DNA from: Opitutaceae bacterium
GTDB lineage: Bacteria > Verrucomicrobiota > Verrucomicrobiia > Opitutales > Opitutaceae
Direction: 5' to 3'
Assembly (NCBI GenBank): GCA_016763045.1
Contig: JAESUN010000133.1
Location: 1-5,658, forward strand
DNA: 5,658 nt
The notes beneath the pieces are model-generated. The model had not been told where the DNA came from and ran no database searches. It saw only the letters and a program-made list of their open reading frames with translations. The translations under genes and the position numbers were made by a program. Numbering within the stretch: the first letter of the stretch is position 1; each line of letters begins with the position of its first letter. Positions 1 to 5,644 of the stretch are shown piece after piece.

Positions 1-831
1 CGCATATGCGATCGGCACCATCTTGCTCGACATCTCGGAAGTCGCCAAGAGATGAAATCCGACAAAATCCACATCAACGCATTGAACAAGGGGATTATCG
101 ACCTGGAAATAACTGACCACCTCGATCCCGGCCTTCTCGATCACTTCAATTGCTCCACTTCTCAGCAAAGCACGTAACGATCCGCCATGCCCATCAGGGC
201 TCATCGCAATAGAGCTTTTCGACTCCAACAAAATTTTACCTTCAGTATTCACTGCTGGCATTCGTCCCTGACGAAAGAAATGTACCTGCTCCGGCTCGAG
301 CCCAAAGAAACTATTCTGCTTAAAAAACTGCTCTGTCTCCTCATGGTTCGCATGGCTCGTCATAATGAACCACGGAAACACACATTCATAACGCTGCTCA
401 ACCGCTCTTATCTTCTCCGCAAACACCTGAAAAAGAGGTTTTTCACAAATCGGAGTCACCGGAAAAGTCCCTTTGGGTCCGGGAAAGCCCAAGCGAGTCC
501 CCTGACCACCCGCAACCGTGAAAGCAGCCACTTTTCCTGCCCTCAAAGCTTCCTCACCCTTGATCTTCGCCGCTTCCCATTGAGAAGCCTCTCCACCCGA
601 TTCAACCAATGGAATATAAGAAGCAGGCTCCAATCCAGATAAATCCAAAGCCGACGATCCAGTCTCCTTCAGTAGAGTATCCGTCAATCTGCTTATCTCT
701 CCCAAATCAATCTCGGAAGCTTGTCTCGATAACTCCAACTTTCCCTCCGGACTCAGTTCATTCCAAAATCGAAAGACCTGACCTTGGCCAGCGTTTTGAA
801 AAGACTCTATGATCAAATTATTATCATCCAT
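1..831 (-). CDS. UAP/AGX-type UDP-N-acetylhexosamine pyrophosphorylase (UDPGP family), C-terminus cut by window edge
   Basis: This enzyme transfers a uridylyl group from UTP to a sugar 1-phosphate, most likely N-acetylglucosamine 1-phosphate, to make the UDP-sugar used for peptidoglycan and LPS; it acts in the cytoplasm. The 277 visible codons run from ATG at 829-831 to the window edge with no stop. Family members are usually about 400-500 residues, so roughly the C-terminal third is missing. Visible motifs are the nucleotide-binding loop GGQGTRLG (residues 108-115) followed by PKG (119-121), MTSHANH (157-163), RMPAVNTEGKI (190-200), PDGHGG (212-217) and QVDNP (243-247). These resemble the eukaryotic UAP1/AGX pattern rather than bacterial GlmU. 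The N-terminal ~95 residues are helical and poorly conserved, as is typical. No clear Shine-Dalgarno precedes the ATG. It lies 65 bases downstream of the ftsB-like gene on the same strand, probably co-transcribed. The exact sugar (GlcNAc, GalNAc or glucose) cannot be settled from this fragment. Confidence 0.9.
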   Translation of the reverse strand, partial: MDDNNLIIESFQNAGQGQVFRFWNELSPEGKLELSRQASEIDLGEISRLTDTLLKETGSSALDLSGLEPASYIPLVESGGEASQWEAAKIKGEEALRAGKVAAFTVAGGQGTRLGFPGPKGTFPVTPICEKPLFQVFAEKIRAVEQRYECVFPWFIMTSHANHEETEQFFKQNSFFGLEPEQVHFFRQGRMPAVNTEGKILLESKSSIAMSPDGHGGSLRALLRSGAIEVIEKAGIEVVSYFQVDNPLVQCVDVDFVGFHLLATSEMSSKMVPIAYA

Positions 832-845
832 GTGTTTTTCTAAAT

Positions 846-889
846 CGGAACCGTCGCAAGGTTCCTTAGCTGATCACTTCCAGATCAGT
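846..889 (-). other. Two tandem 6-bp stem-loops between ftsB-like gene and UDPGP gene
   Basis: Two perfect inverted repeats sit side by side. One pairs ggaacc (847-852) with ggttcc (860-865), and the other pairs ctgatc (870-875) with gatcag (883-888). Each has a 6-bp stem and a 7-base loop. Neither is followed by a clear T-run on the minus strand, so they are poor intrinsic terminators. They could pause transcription, protect an RNA end or affect translation of the downstream gene. The pairing is seen directly; the role is inference. Confidence 0.4.
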
Positions 890-896
890 CCCACAC

Positions 897-1178
897 TTAT
901 TTCTCAAATCTGAAGACAACCTCAGAAGGCCGTGCATACCCAAGACGCTGACGAATCTCCCGTTCGACGAAGGCCGGGTCATTTTGTAATTTTTCCAGAA
1001 AAATTCTCTGCTCCTCCAAGTTTTTCTCAGCTTCGGCAAATCGCCTCATATTTTCAGTTTCCTGCTTCTTCAGATTAGTGAACTCATTATAGGTCCGATA
1101 GAAGAACACACTGGAGAACGCGCTCAGCGCCAGGAATACTAAAGCATATACAGAAAAGATTATCCGGCCAAGAGTCAT
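897..1178 (-). CDS. ftsB: FtsB/DivIC-like septum formation initiator family protein
   Basis: This is a small bitopic membrane protein of the cell-division complex. FtsB/DivIC proteins pair with FtsL and FtsQ/DivIB and help activate septal peptidoglycan synthesis. The 93 residues show the family layout: a short cytoplasmic N-terminus, one hydrophobic membrane segment at about residues 5-27, a charged coiled coil at about 32-65 (rich in K, E, Q and R), then the conserved end DPAFVEREIRQRLGYARPSE (66-85) and a closing hydrophobic/aromatic strand. The DP...E...R..LGYA.P.E pattern is diagnostic of the DivIC family. Length is typical. The ATG at 1176-1178 is the only usual start codon after the upstream in-frame stop; it has no Shine-Dalgarno, and a pyrimidine stretch lies just upstream. 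It is transcribed divergently from the ExeA-like gene and lies directly upstream of the UDPGP gene. FtsB and FtsL-like proteins are hard to separate by sequence, so the symbol is a family-level call. Confidence 0.88.
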   Translation of the reverse strand: MTLGRIIFSVYALVFLALSAFSSVFFYRTYNEFTNLKKQETENMRRFAEAEKNLEEQRIFLEKLQNDPAFVEREIRQRLGYARPSEVVFRFEK

Positions 1179-1221
1179 GGGGAGAAAGCGATTCCGTAGA
1201 TTGGCTAAAAACAGCAGAAAG

Positions 1222-1233
1222 AAAAGATCTTTT
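1222..1233. promoter_or_regulatory. 12-bp perfect palindrome in divergent intergenic region
   Basis: The sequence aaaagatctttt is a perfect palindrome in the leader between the ftsB-like gene and the divergent ATPase gene. It lies 44 bases upstream of the ftsB-like ATG. It could be an operator half-spaced for a dimeric regulator, but a palindrome of this length in AT-rich DNA can also arise by chance. Function is unproven. Confidence 0.2.
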
Positions 1234-1283
1234 TTACATATCCGACAAAGCCCTCCCCCGCTACAGTCTCACAAAGAAAAACC

Positions 1284-1314
1284 GTTATATTCATCTAGCA
1301 GTTAACTTTGTCTA
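1284..1314 (-). promoter_or_regulatory. Candidate sigma70-type promoter for the ftsB-like gene
   Basis: Read on the minus strand, TAGACA (1309-1314; 5 of 6 to TTGACA) is followed after 19 bases by TATAAC (1284-1289; 5 of 6 to TATAAT). The spacer is longer than the ideal 17 bases. Transcription would begin near 1277 and leave a leader of about 100 bases before the ftsB-like ATG. This is judged by eye only. Confidence 0.25.
1286..1291 (+). promoter_or_regulatory. Candidate -10 box for the ExeA-GspB operon
   Basis: TATATT (5 of 6 to TATAAT) lies 46 bases upstream of the ATG at 1338, but no good -35 box is found 16-19 bases further upstream. If used, the transcript would start near 1298 with a leader of about 40 bases. 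That spacing favours the ATG at 1338 over the TTG at 1308 as the gene start. The box overlaps the minus-strand -10 candidate. Confidence 0.2.
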
Positions 1315-1337
1315 TTTATTGTCGAAACTACCTAGTA

Positions 1338-2156
1338 ATGTATGAGGATTATTACGGATTAATCGAACTTCCGTTCAATATCACGCCTGACCCAAAATTT
1401 CTGTATCTCAGCCCCTCTCACCAGGAAGCAATACAGCATTTAAACTATGGGATCTCGGAGCGAAAGGGCTTTATTGTGCTCATAGGAGAAGTTGGATGTG
1501 GGAAGACGACTCTCTGTCGCCACTTCCTAAATAACCTCGATCATGAACAATACGATACGGCATTGATCATGAATCCACGAATGACAGAAACTCAGCTTCT
1601 GCGAACCATTCTCGAAGAACTCGGAGAAACCGTCGTGGGTCGTTCATGCAACGATCTTATTTCCCAAGTAAATAAAATCCTGCTGGAGCGGATCAACCAA
1701 GGAAAAGATATCTTACTCATTGTCGATGAATGCCAAAACCTTTCCTTTGAAGTTCTCGAACAACTCCGACTCCTCTCCAATCTCGAAACAGATAAGCAAA
1801 AGCTCCTTCAGATCATTTTGATGGGACAACCTGAATTTAAAGATATGTTGAGCGAACCCCGGTTACGACAACTCCGACAACGCATCCTCGTTAACTATGA
1901 GTTGAAACCGCTAACCTTCCCCCAACTGGAGCACTATATAAGGCATCGTATTGCGCTAGCAGGTGGCTTGGGGCGCCCCCAGTTTTCTCGATGGGCATCC
2001 AGAACCATCTACCGGGCCAGTCAGGGCATTCCCCGTATCATCAATAATTTATGCGACAAAGCCCTCCTCGCTTCGTTTTGCCGTCAGGGAGATACCGTTA
2101 ATTTTTGGGATGTTCGAAGAGCCCTTAAGGAATACAACGCCCTTTCTCTTACTTAA
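1338..2156 (+). CDS. gspA: ExeA/GspA-type AAA+ ATPase of secretion/pilus machinery
   Basis: This is a cytoplasmic AAA+ ATPase of the ExeA/GspA family. In the well-studied Aeromonas system ExeA works with ExeB to assemble and localise the type II secretion secretin across the peptidoglycan. The start MYEDYYGL followed by PFNITPDPKFLYLS.SHQEA is the family signature. Walker A is GEVGCGKT (residues 50-57), Walker B is ILLIVDE with D130/E131, and MGQPEF (162-167) and the arginine-rich LRQLRQRI follow, with QGIPRIINNLCDKALL near the C-terminus. At 272 residues it holds the ATPase module only. The transmembrane segment and peptidoglycan-binding domain of full-length ExeA are absent, as in many short homologs. 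ATG 1338 is preferred over an in-frame TTG at 1308, because family members begin with M-Y and the extra ten residues look non-conserved. There is no clear Shine-Dalgarno. The partner gspB begins 12 bases after the stop. Short homologs also serve exopolysaccharide or pilus systems, so the exact machine is uncertain. Confidence 0.9.
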   Translation: MYEDYYGLIELPFNITPDPKFLYLSPSHQEAIQHLNYGISERKGFIVLIGEVGCGKTTLCRHFLNNLDHEQYDTALIMNPRMTETQLLRTILEELGETVVGRSCNDLISQVNKILLERINQGKDILLIVDECQNLSFEVLEQLRLLSNLETDKQKLLQIILMGQPEFKDMLSEPRLRQLRQRILVNYELKPLTFPQLEHYIRHRIALAGGLGRPQFSRWASRTIYRASQGIPRIINNLCDKALLASFCRQGDTVNFWDVRRALKEYNALSLT

Positions 2157-2168
2157 CCCCTTTAGAAG

Positions 2169-2795
2169 ATGAGCTTAATCAACGATGCTTTAAAGAGAGC
2201 CCAGACTCTCAAACCGGTCTCTCCCAATGCCTCTCAGCCAATAGGGCTCGAGCCAACCCAACCTATTTTCAAACGTTCCAAACCCATGTCTGCCTCGAGA
2301 ATGGTGATGACTCTGGGTATTGTCATGGGCTCCCTCCTGATCATCATTACGGCACTGGGAATCGGTTTTTATGTTCTCTATCTCAAAAGCGATGAGCCAA
2401 CCCAAATGGTAAAGGCTGAATCAGTGACCCAAGTGCCAGCACCTGCATCTGCAATAGCTGCTGACACCGTCAAAGAAATAACTCCAACTTCGGAAAGTTC
2501 AGAAGCAACTGCGGCGACGATTGAATCTGTGGTACAAGAAGTGACTCCAGTCATCGAAGAAGAGCCCGCTCCTTGGGTGAATAATCCATATCCTGAAATC
2601 ACAGAATATGTTAATTCGATCACCATCATCGGAACCCGCACCTCCAACGGGATTTCCAGAGCACTGATGAACAATAAAGTTTATAAAACTGGCGAAATCG
2701 TAAATCGTGATCTAGGACTCAAATTGACAGCGGTCAGCCATGACCAACTGGTTTTTGAGGATGCCGAAAAAAATATCTACACAGCCCATTTCTGA
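2169..2795 (+). CDS. gspB: GspB/ExeB-like bitopic inner-membrane protein
   Basis: This is the probable partner of the upstream ATPase, anchoring it to the inner membrane and reaching into the periplasm. The protein of 208 residues opens with MSLINDALKRA, the N-terminal hallmark of GspB-type proteins. A short cytoplasmic proline-rich stretch follows, then a basic patch (KRSK, 35-38) and one hydrophobic membrane segment at about 46-72. Next comes a low-complexity linker rich in T, E, A, P and S (about 75-145), then a compact C-terminal domain at about 147-208 containing ITIIGTRTSNGISRALMNNK and ending VFEDAEKNIYTAHF. That domain resembles the T2SS protein B C-terminal domain, which is also similar to PilP. 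The topology (short inside, long outside) fits the K/R-rich side. No type II secretion channel genes are present in this window, so the partner machine lies elsewhere. Its last 35 bases also encode the start of the next gene in another frame. Confidence 0.82.
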   Translation: MSLINDALKRAQTLKPVSPNASQPIGLEPTQPIFKRSKPMSASRMVMTLGIVMGSLLIIITALGIGFYVLYLKSDEPTQMVKAESVTQVPAPASAIAADTVKEITPTSESSEATAATIESVVQEVTPVIEEEPAPWVNNPYPEITEYVNSITIIGTRTSNGISRALMNNKVYKTGEIVNRDLGLKLTAVSHDQLVFEDAEKNIYTAHF

Positions 2796-3978
2796 GAGCC
2801 CATTTACAGACATCGCAAACGTCGGTAAATCAATACATCCATTATGGGATATCCCAGTCTACCATGGCGAGTTGTGGCCCGCAAAGCAAAGACGAGGGCA
2901 TAGCCTTCACCAAATCTCCTATCGAGCATGCTTTAAACCAGCTCTGGTAAAATTTTTCCTCGAGCGCTTCAGCCAACCTGGAGACGTCATCTATGATCCT
3001 TTCATGGGGCGAGGAACCACTCCACTTGAAGCAGCCCTGAATGATCGAATCCCATGGGGTTCAGATCTTAACCCCCTAGCCTCTCACCTGGTTACCCCAC
3101 GCCTTTCACCTCCAAGATTAGAAGCCATCTCCGTCCGGCTCAAAGAAATTGATCTCGAAGGGGAAACGCCGCTGCAAGAAGATCTCCTGACTTTTTACCA
3201 CCCGGATACATTGCGGGAGATCTCAAATCTTCGTTCATACCTCCTAGCAAAAGAACGGGACCATCAACTGGACACTATAGACCAGTGGATCCGCATGGTG
3301 GCTCTCAACCGGTTAACCGGCCACTCCCCTGGGTTCTTTTCCGTCTACACCATGCCTCCCAATCAGGCTGTTTCAATCAAGTCCCAACAAAAAATAAACG
3401 ATCGGCGGCAACAAACACCACCCTATCGAAACGTTTCTGTACTGATCCTGAAAAAAAGCAGACAGCTCCTTAAAGACTGTAACCTCGAGGGGGATACTAA
3501 ACTGAATCAAGCTGCCACTCAGGCCAACTTCGCCATCGCGGATGCAACCGAATTGAGTAACTTTCCAAACAACAGCGTCAACCTGGTCATCACATCGCCT
3601 CCTTTTCTTAACATTGTCGACTACGCCACAGACAACTGGTTACGATGCTGGTTTTGCGATCTCGATGCACATAAGTTGAATGTCACGACACCGGCCAAGC
3701 TTTCCAACTGGGAAGACTTTCTCTCCAATGTTCTGGCCCAACTCCAACGCATTCTCAAACCCGGTGGCCGCATCGCCATCGAAATAGGAGAAGTGCGTAA
3801 AGGCACCCTGAAACTAGAAGAAACAGTAGCCCCTCTTGGGGCCCCAAATGGGCTCCGTCTCGAAGCCATCTACATCAACGATCAAATTTTCACCAAAACC
3901 GCTCATTGCTGGGGTGTCGCGAATCAAAAAGGCGGGACCAATACAAACCGTATCGTCATCTTCCAAAAAGAAGAATAA
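2761..3978 (+). CDS. Orphan DNA methyltransferase, N4-cytosine/N6-adenine type (TSPPF)
   Basis: This S-adenosylmethionine-dependent methyltransferase very probably methylates an exocyclic amino group in DNA. Counting from ATG 2761 (405 residues), it shows a motif X-like ISYRACFKPAL (52-62), motif I DPFMGRGTT (79-87, SAM binding), motif II GSDLNP (100-105) and a motif III acidic site ADA with D261. The catalytic motif IV is TSPPF (S279-P280-P281-F282), followed by LKPGGRIAIEIGEV (332-345). About 155 residues separate motifs II and III and include RLTGHSPGFFSVY; this insert may hold target recognition. The C-terminus (HCWGVANQKGGTNTNRIV) also looks strongly conserved. SPPF favours N4-cytosine or N6-adenine and excludes C5-cytosine chemistry. 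ATG 2740 is an alternative start. No other usual start occurs before TTG 2872, which lies inside the conserved block, so overlap with gspB is unavoidable. There is no restriction gene nearby. Its codon use and base composition look similar to its neighbours. Target sequence and biological role are unknown. Confidence 0.85.
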   Translation: MPKKISTQPISESPFTDIANVGKSIHPLWDIPVYHGELWPAKQRRGHSLHQISYRACFKPALVKFFLERFSQPGDVIYDPFMGRGTTPLEAALNDRIPWGSDLNPLASHLVTPRLSPPRLEAISVRLKEIDLEGETPLQEDLLTFYHPDTLREISNLRSYLLAKERDHQLDTIDQWIRMVALNRLTGHSPGFFSVYTMPPNQAVSIKSQQKINDRRQQTPPYRNVSVLILKKSRQLLKDCNLEGDTKLNQAATQANFAIADATELSNFPNNSVNLVITSPPFLNIVDYATDNWLRCWFCDLDAHKLNVTTPAKLSNWEDFLSNVLAQLQRILKPGGRIAIEIGEVRKGTLKLEETVAPLGAPNGLRLEAIYINDQIFTKTAHCWGVANQKGGTNTNRIVIFQKEE

Positions 3979-3996
3979 CCACAGATCGGTGGTTTT
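3977..3996 (+). terminator. Weak hairpin plus T-tract after the methyltransferase
   Basis: A perfect 6-bp stem (aaccac 3977-3982 with gtggtt 3989-3994, 6-base loop) begins within the methyltransferase stop codon. A broken T-tract (TTTTGACTTTT) follows. It has the shape of an intrinsic terminator but is short, with only four GC pairs, so it may attenuate rather than stop transcription into the thioesterase gene 40 bases on. Confidence 0.35.
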
Positions 3997-4034
3997 GACT
4001 TTTCAGGGAACCTCTAACCCGTCAAACATAGAGC

Positions 4035-4445
4035 ATGCTGACAAGCCGTACCGAAGTTCAAGTTCGATATTCAGAAACCGACATGATGGGAATTGCCTAC
4101 CATGCAAACTACCTCCCGTGGTTTGAAGTTGGCCGAACCACTTTACTCAAAGAAGCGGGATTCCCTTATCTTGAATTGGAAAAAAATGGCTATCGCCTTC
4201 CAGTCCTGGCAGTAAACGTCAAATACAAGAAGCCTGCCATCTATGACGATCTTCTCACCATTGAAACGACAATGACAGAAGAACCCACTCTTCGTATTTC
4301 TCTCGATTACCGAGTCTTAAGAGGCGATGAGCTTCTCGCCACCGGCTCTACCCAACACGCTTTTATCAATACAAAAGGACAACCCATCCGCCCTCCAGCT
4401 ACTTTTGTTCAAAAAATGGCAGAAATCTTTGCGTCTATACCATAG
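4035..4445 (+). CDS. ybgC: YbgC/FcbC-family acyl-CoA thioesterase (hotdog fold)
   Basis: This small hotdog-fold thioesterase hydrolyses acyl-CoA thioesters in the cytoplasm. The 136-residue length is typical of the YbgC / 4-hydroxybenzoyl-CoA thioesterase family. The diagnostic N-terminal motif is present as RYSETDMMGIAYHANYLPWF (11-30), with the expected catalytic aspartate D16 and the G-x-x-Y-H-x-N-Y pattern. FEVGR (30-34) follows, supplying the acidic residue at the start of the hotdog helix. The remaining strands (LPVLAVNVKYKKPAIYDD, LDYRVLR, TGSTQHAFI) match the fold. The substrate cannot be read from the sequence. In proteobacteria ybgC is often linked to tol-pal, but no tol genes are visible here. 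ATG 4035 is 56 bases after the methyltransferase stop and lacks a clear Shine-Dalgarno. The last 11 bases overlap the end of queG on the opposite strand. Confidence 0.9.
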   Translation: MLTSRTEVQVRYSETDMMGIAYHANYLPWFEVGRTTLLKEAGFPYLELEKNGYRLPVLAVNVKYKKPAIYDDLLTIETTMTEEPTLRISLDYRVLRGDELLATGSTQHAFINTKGQPIRPPATFVQKMAEIFASIP

Positions 4446-5634
4446 ACCCAGAAAGCGCTTCGCTCTCCCACCATTCGTATTCTGCCAAAACCTCAGAATC
4501 GACTTCTCCCTTTCGAGCACTCTTAAGGAGATCAAATCCCTCCTTACCGGAAAGCCTAAAAACGGCCCACACCGCGTGCACCCGCACCATAGCGAGCTCA
4601 TGCCCGGCCAACAGGAGCAACTGATCCAGAACGAGTTGCTGTTCGCCTTCTACTCCCTGCACCCACTCCTGAGACTCATTCAAGTTTCCAGCTACAATAC
4701 AGGCATTGCGTAACAATCCGCGGATTTTTGTGCGTTTAATAGGACTCTTTCGAAAAACTTCGCTAAAGCGTTCCTGAGTCATTGCCAAAAGCTCGAGGAG
4801 AGTGAGAGGGACCACATCATAGCGACTGGACAAAAGAAGCTGCCTTCCTTTTTTTGCAAACCGATTCCACGGGCATACATCCAGGCAAATATCGCAGCCA
4901 AAAATACGACTTCCGATCGCAGCCCTAAATCCACGAGGAATGACCCCCTTATTCTCTATCGTATGATAAGAGATACACCGTCGTGCATCAATTAATCCAG
5001 GTTTTGGAATAGCCTCCGTCGGACACGCCTCCAAACAACTCGTGCACTTCCCACAATTTAAACCCAAGGAAGACTCTCCCTCCATCTTCCTCAAAGAAGA
5101 TTTCATCAAAGGTGGATCCGGCTCCAGTTCCACTGTTGTTAAAACCGAAGCCAATAGCAGCCAATTACCATGTTTCCGGGAGATTAACATCCCATTCTTA
5201 CCCTGCCAACCCATGCCAGCCTTTGCCGCCCAGCCCCTCTCAATAACAGGGCCCGCATCCGTATAAAAGCGGTAATCAGTCGAAGAAATATCGAATTTTT
5301 CCTCCAGAATTTTTCCGACCTTTTTCAATCCCTCCAGTAAAGTATCATGATAATCCGAATACAGGGAATATTTCGCCCATCTCCTCTGCGTCGAAGGATC
5401 CCCCTCACCCGGCCAATATGAAACACCCAACATGATCAGGCTCTTTACCCCCGGAAGAACCAAATCTGGATTTAATCGTTTTTCCGCAGTTCGGTCCAAC
5501 CAGTTCATATCTGCTTGCCAACCATCTTCCAGCCATTGGAGAAACTCTCCACTCGGAACATCATCCACCTGGGCAAACCGGACTTCATCAAACCCGACAG
5601 CCTCTATCTGAGCTTTTAGCTCCCTGGTATCCAT
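4435..5634 (-). CDS. queG: Epoxyqueuosine reductase QueG
   Basis: QueG reduces epoxyqueuosine to queuosine at the wobble position (34) of GUN-anticodon tRNAs, the last step of the pathway, using cobalamin and two [4Fe-4S] clusters. The 399-residue protein is close to the usual 380-390. Visible features are the cobalamin-binding N-terminal region with GVSYWP (70-75), and YTDAGPVIERGWAAKAGMGW (124-143) with the family's catalytic-type aspartate D126, followed by GKNGML (145-150). Eight cluster cysteines are all present: C194, C197, C200, C204, then C220, then C247, C250, C254. SPIKRTKIRGLLRNACIVAGN (297-317) leads into a C-terminal HEAT-like helical region (to about 375) that contributes to tRNA binding in known structures. 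ATG 5632-5634 is supported by an AGGTGG Shine-Dalgarno four bases upstream. It is tail to tail with the thioesterase. No other queuosine gene lies in the window. Confidence 0.96.
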   Translation of the reverse strand: MDTRELKAQIEAVGFDEVRFAQVDDVPSGEFLQWLEDGWQADMNWLDRTAEKRLNPDLVLPGVKSLIMLGVSYWPGEGDPSTQRRWAKYSLYSDYHDTLLEGLKKVGKILEEKFDISSTDYRFYTDAGPVIERGWAAKAGMGWQGKNGMLISRKHGNWLLLASVLTTVELEPDPPLMKSSLRKMEGESSLGLNCGKCTSCLEACPTEAIPKPGLIDARRCISYHTIENKGVIPRGFRAAIGSRIFGCDICLDVCPWNRFAKKGRQLLLSSRYDVVPLTLLELLAMTQERFSEVFRKSPIKRTKIRGLLRNACIVAGNLNESQEWVQGVEGEQQLVLDQLLLLAGHELAMVRVHAVWAVFRLSGKEGFDLLKSARKGEVDSEVLAEYEWWESEALSGSMV

Positions 5635-5638
5635 ACAA

Positions 5639-5644
5639 CCACCT
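5639..5644 (-). promoter_or_regulatory. Ribosome binding site of queG
   Basis: AGGTGG on the minus strand lies four bases before the ATG and differs from AGGAGG at one position. It fixes the queG start and is the only convincing Shine-Dalgarno in the window; the other genes lack one. Confidence 0.6.

Noticed and set aside
187..812. Plus-strand open frames of 151 and 67 codons opposite the pyrophosphorylase
   Set aside because: They are antisense to a strongly motif-supported gene, show no recognisable domain and are low in conserved-looking composition.
1308..1337. TTG start at 1308 extending the ATPase by ten residues
   Set aside because: ExeA-family proteins begin with M-Y-x-x-(Y/F)-(Y/F)-G-L, matching ATG 1338, and the extra residues look non-conserved.
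2378..2674. Minus-strand 98-codon open frame opposite gspB
   Set aside because: It mirrors the low-complexity T/E/A linker of gspB; the repetitive serine/threonine/valine composition follows from that.
2761..3978. Part of a restriction-modification or phage-defence island
   Set aside because: No nuclease, specificity subunit, helicase or mobile-element gene is present, and the neighbours are housekeeping genes with similar base composition.
4327..4713. Plus-strand 128-codon open frame spanning the thioesterase end and the queG end
   Set aside because: It lies in alternative frames of two well-supported genes and resembles no family I recognise.
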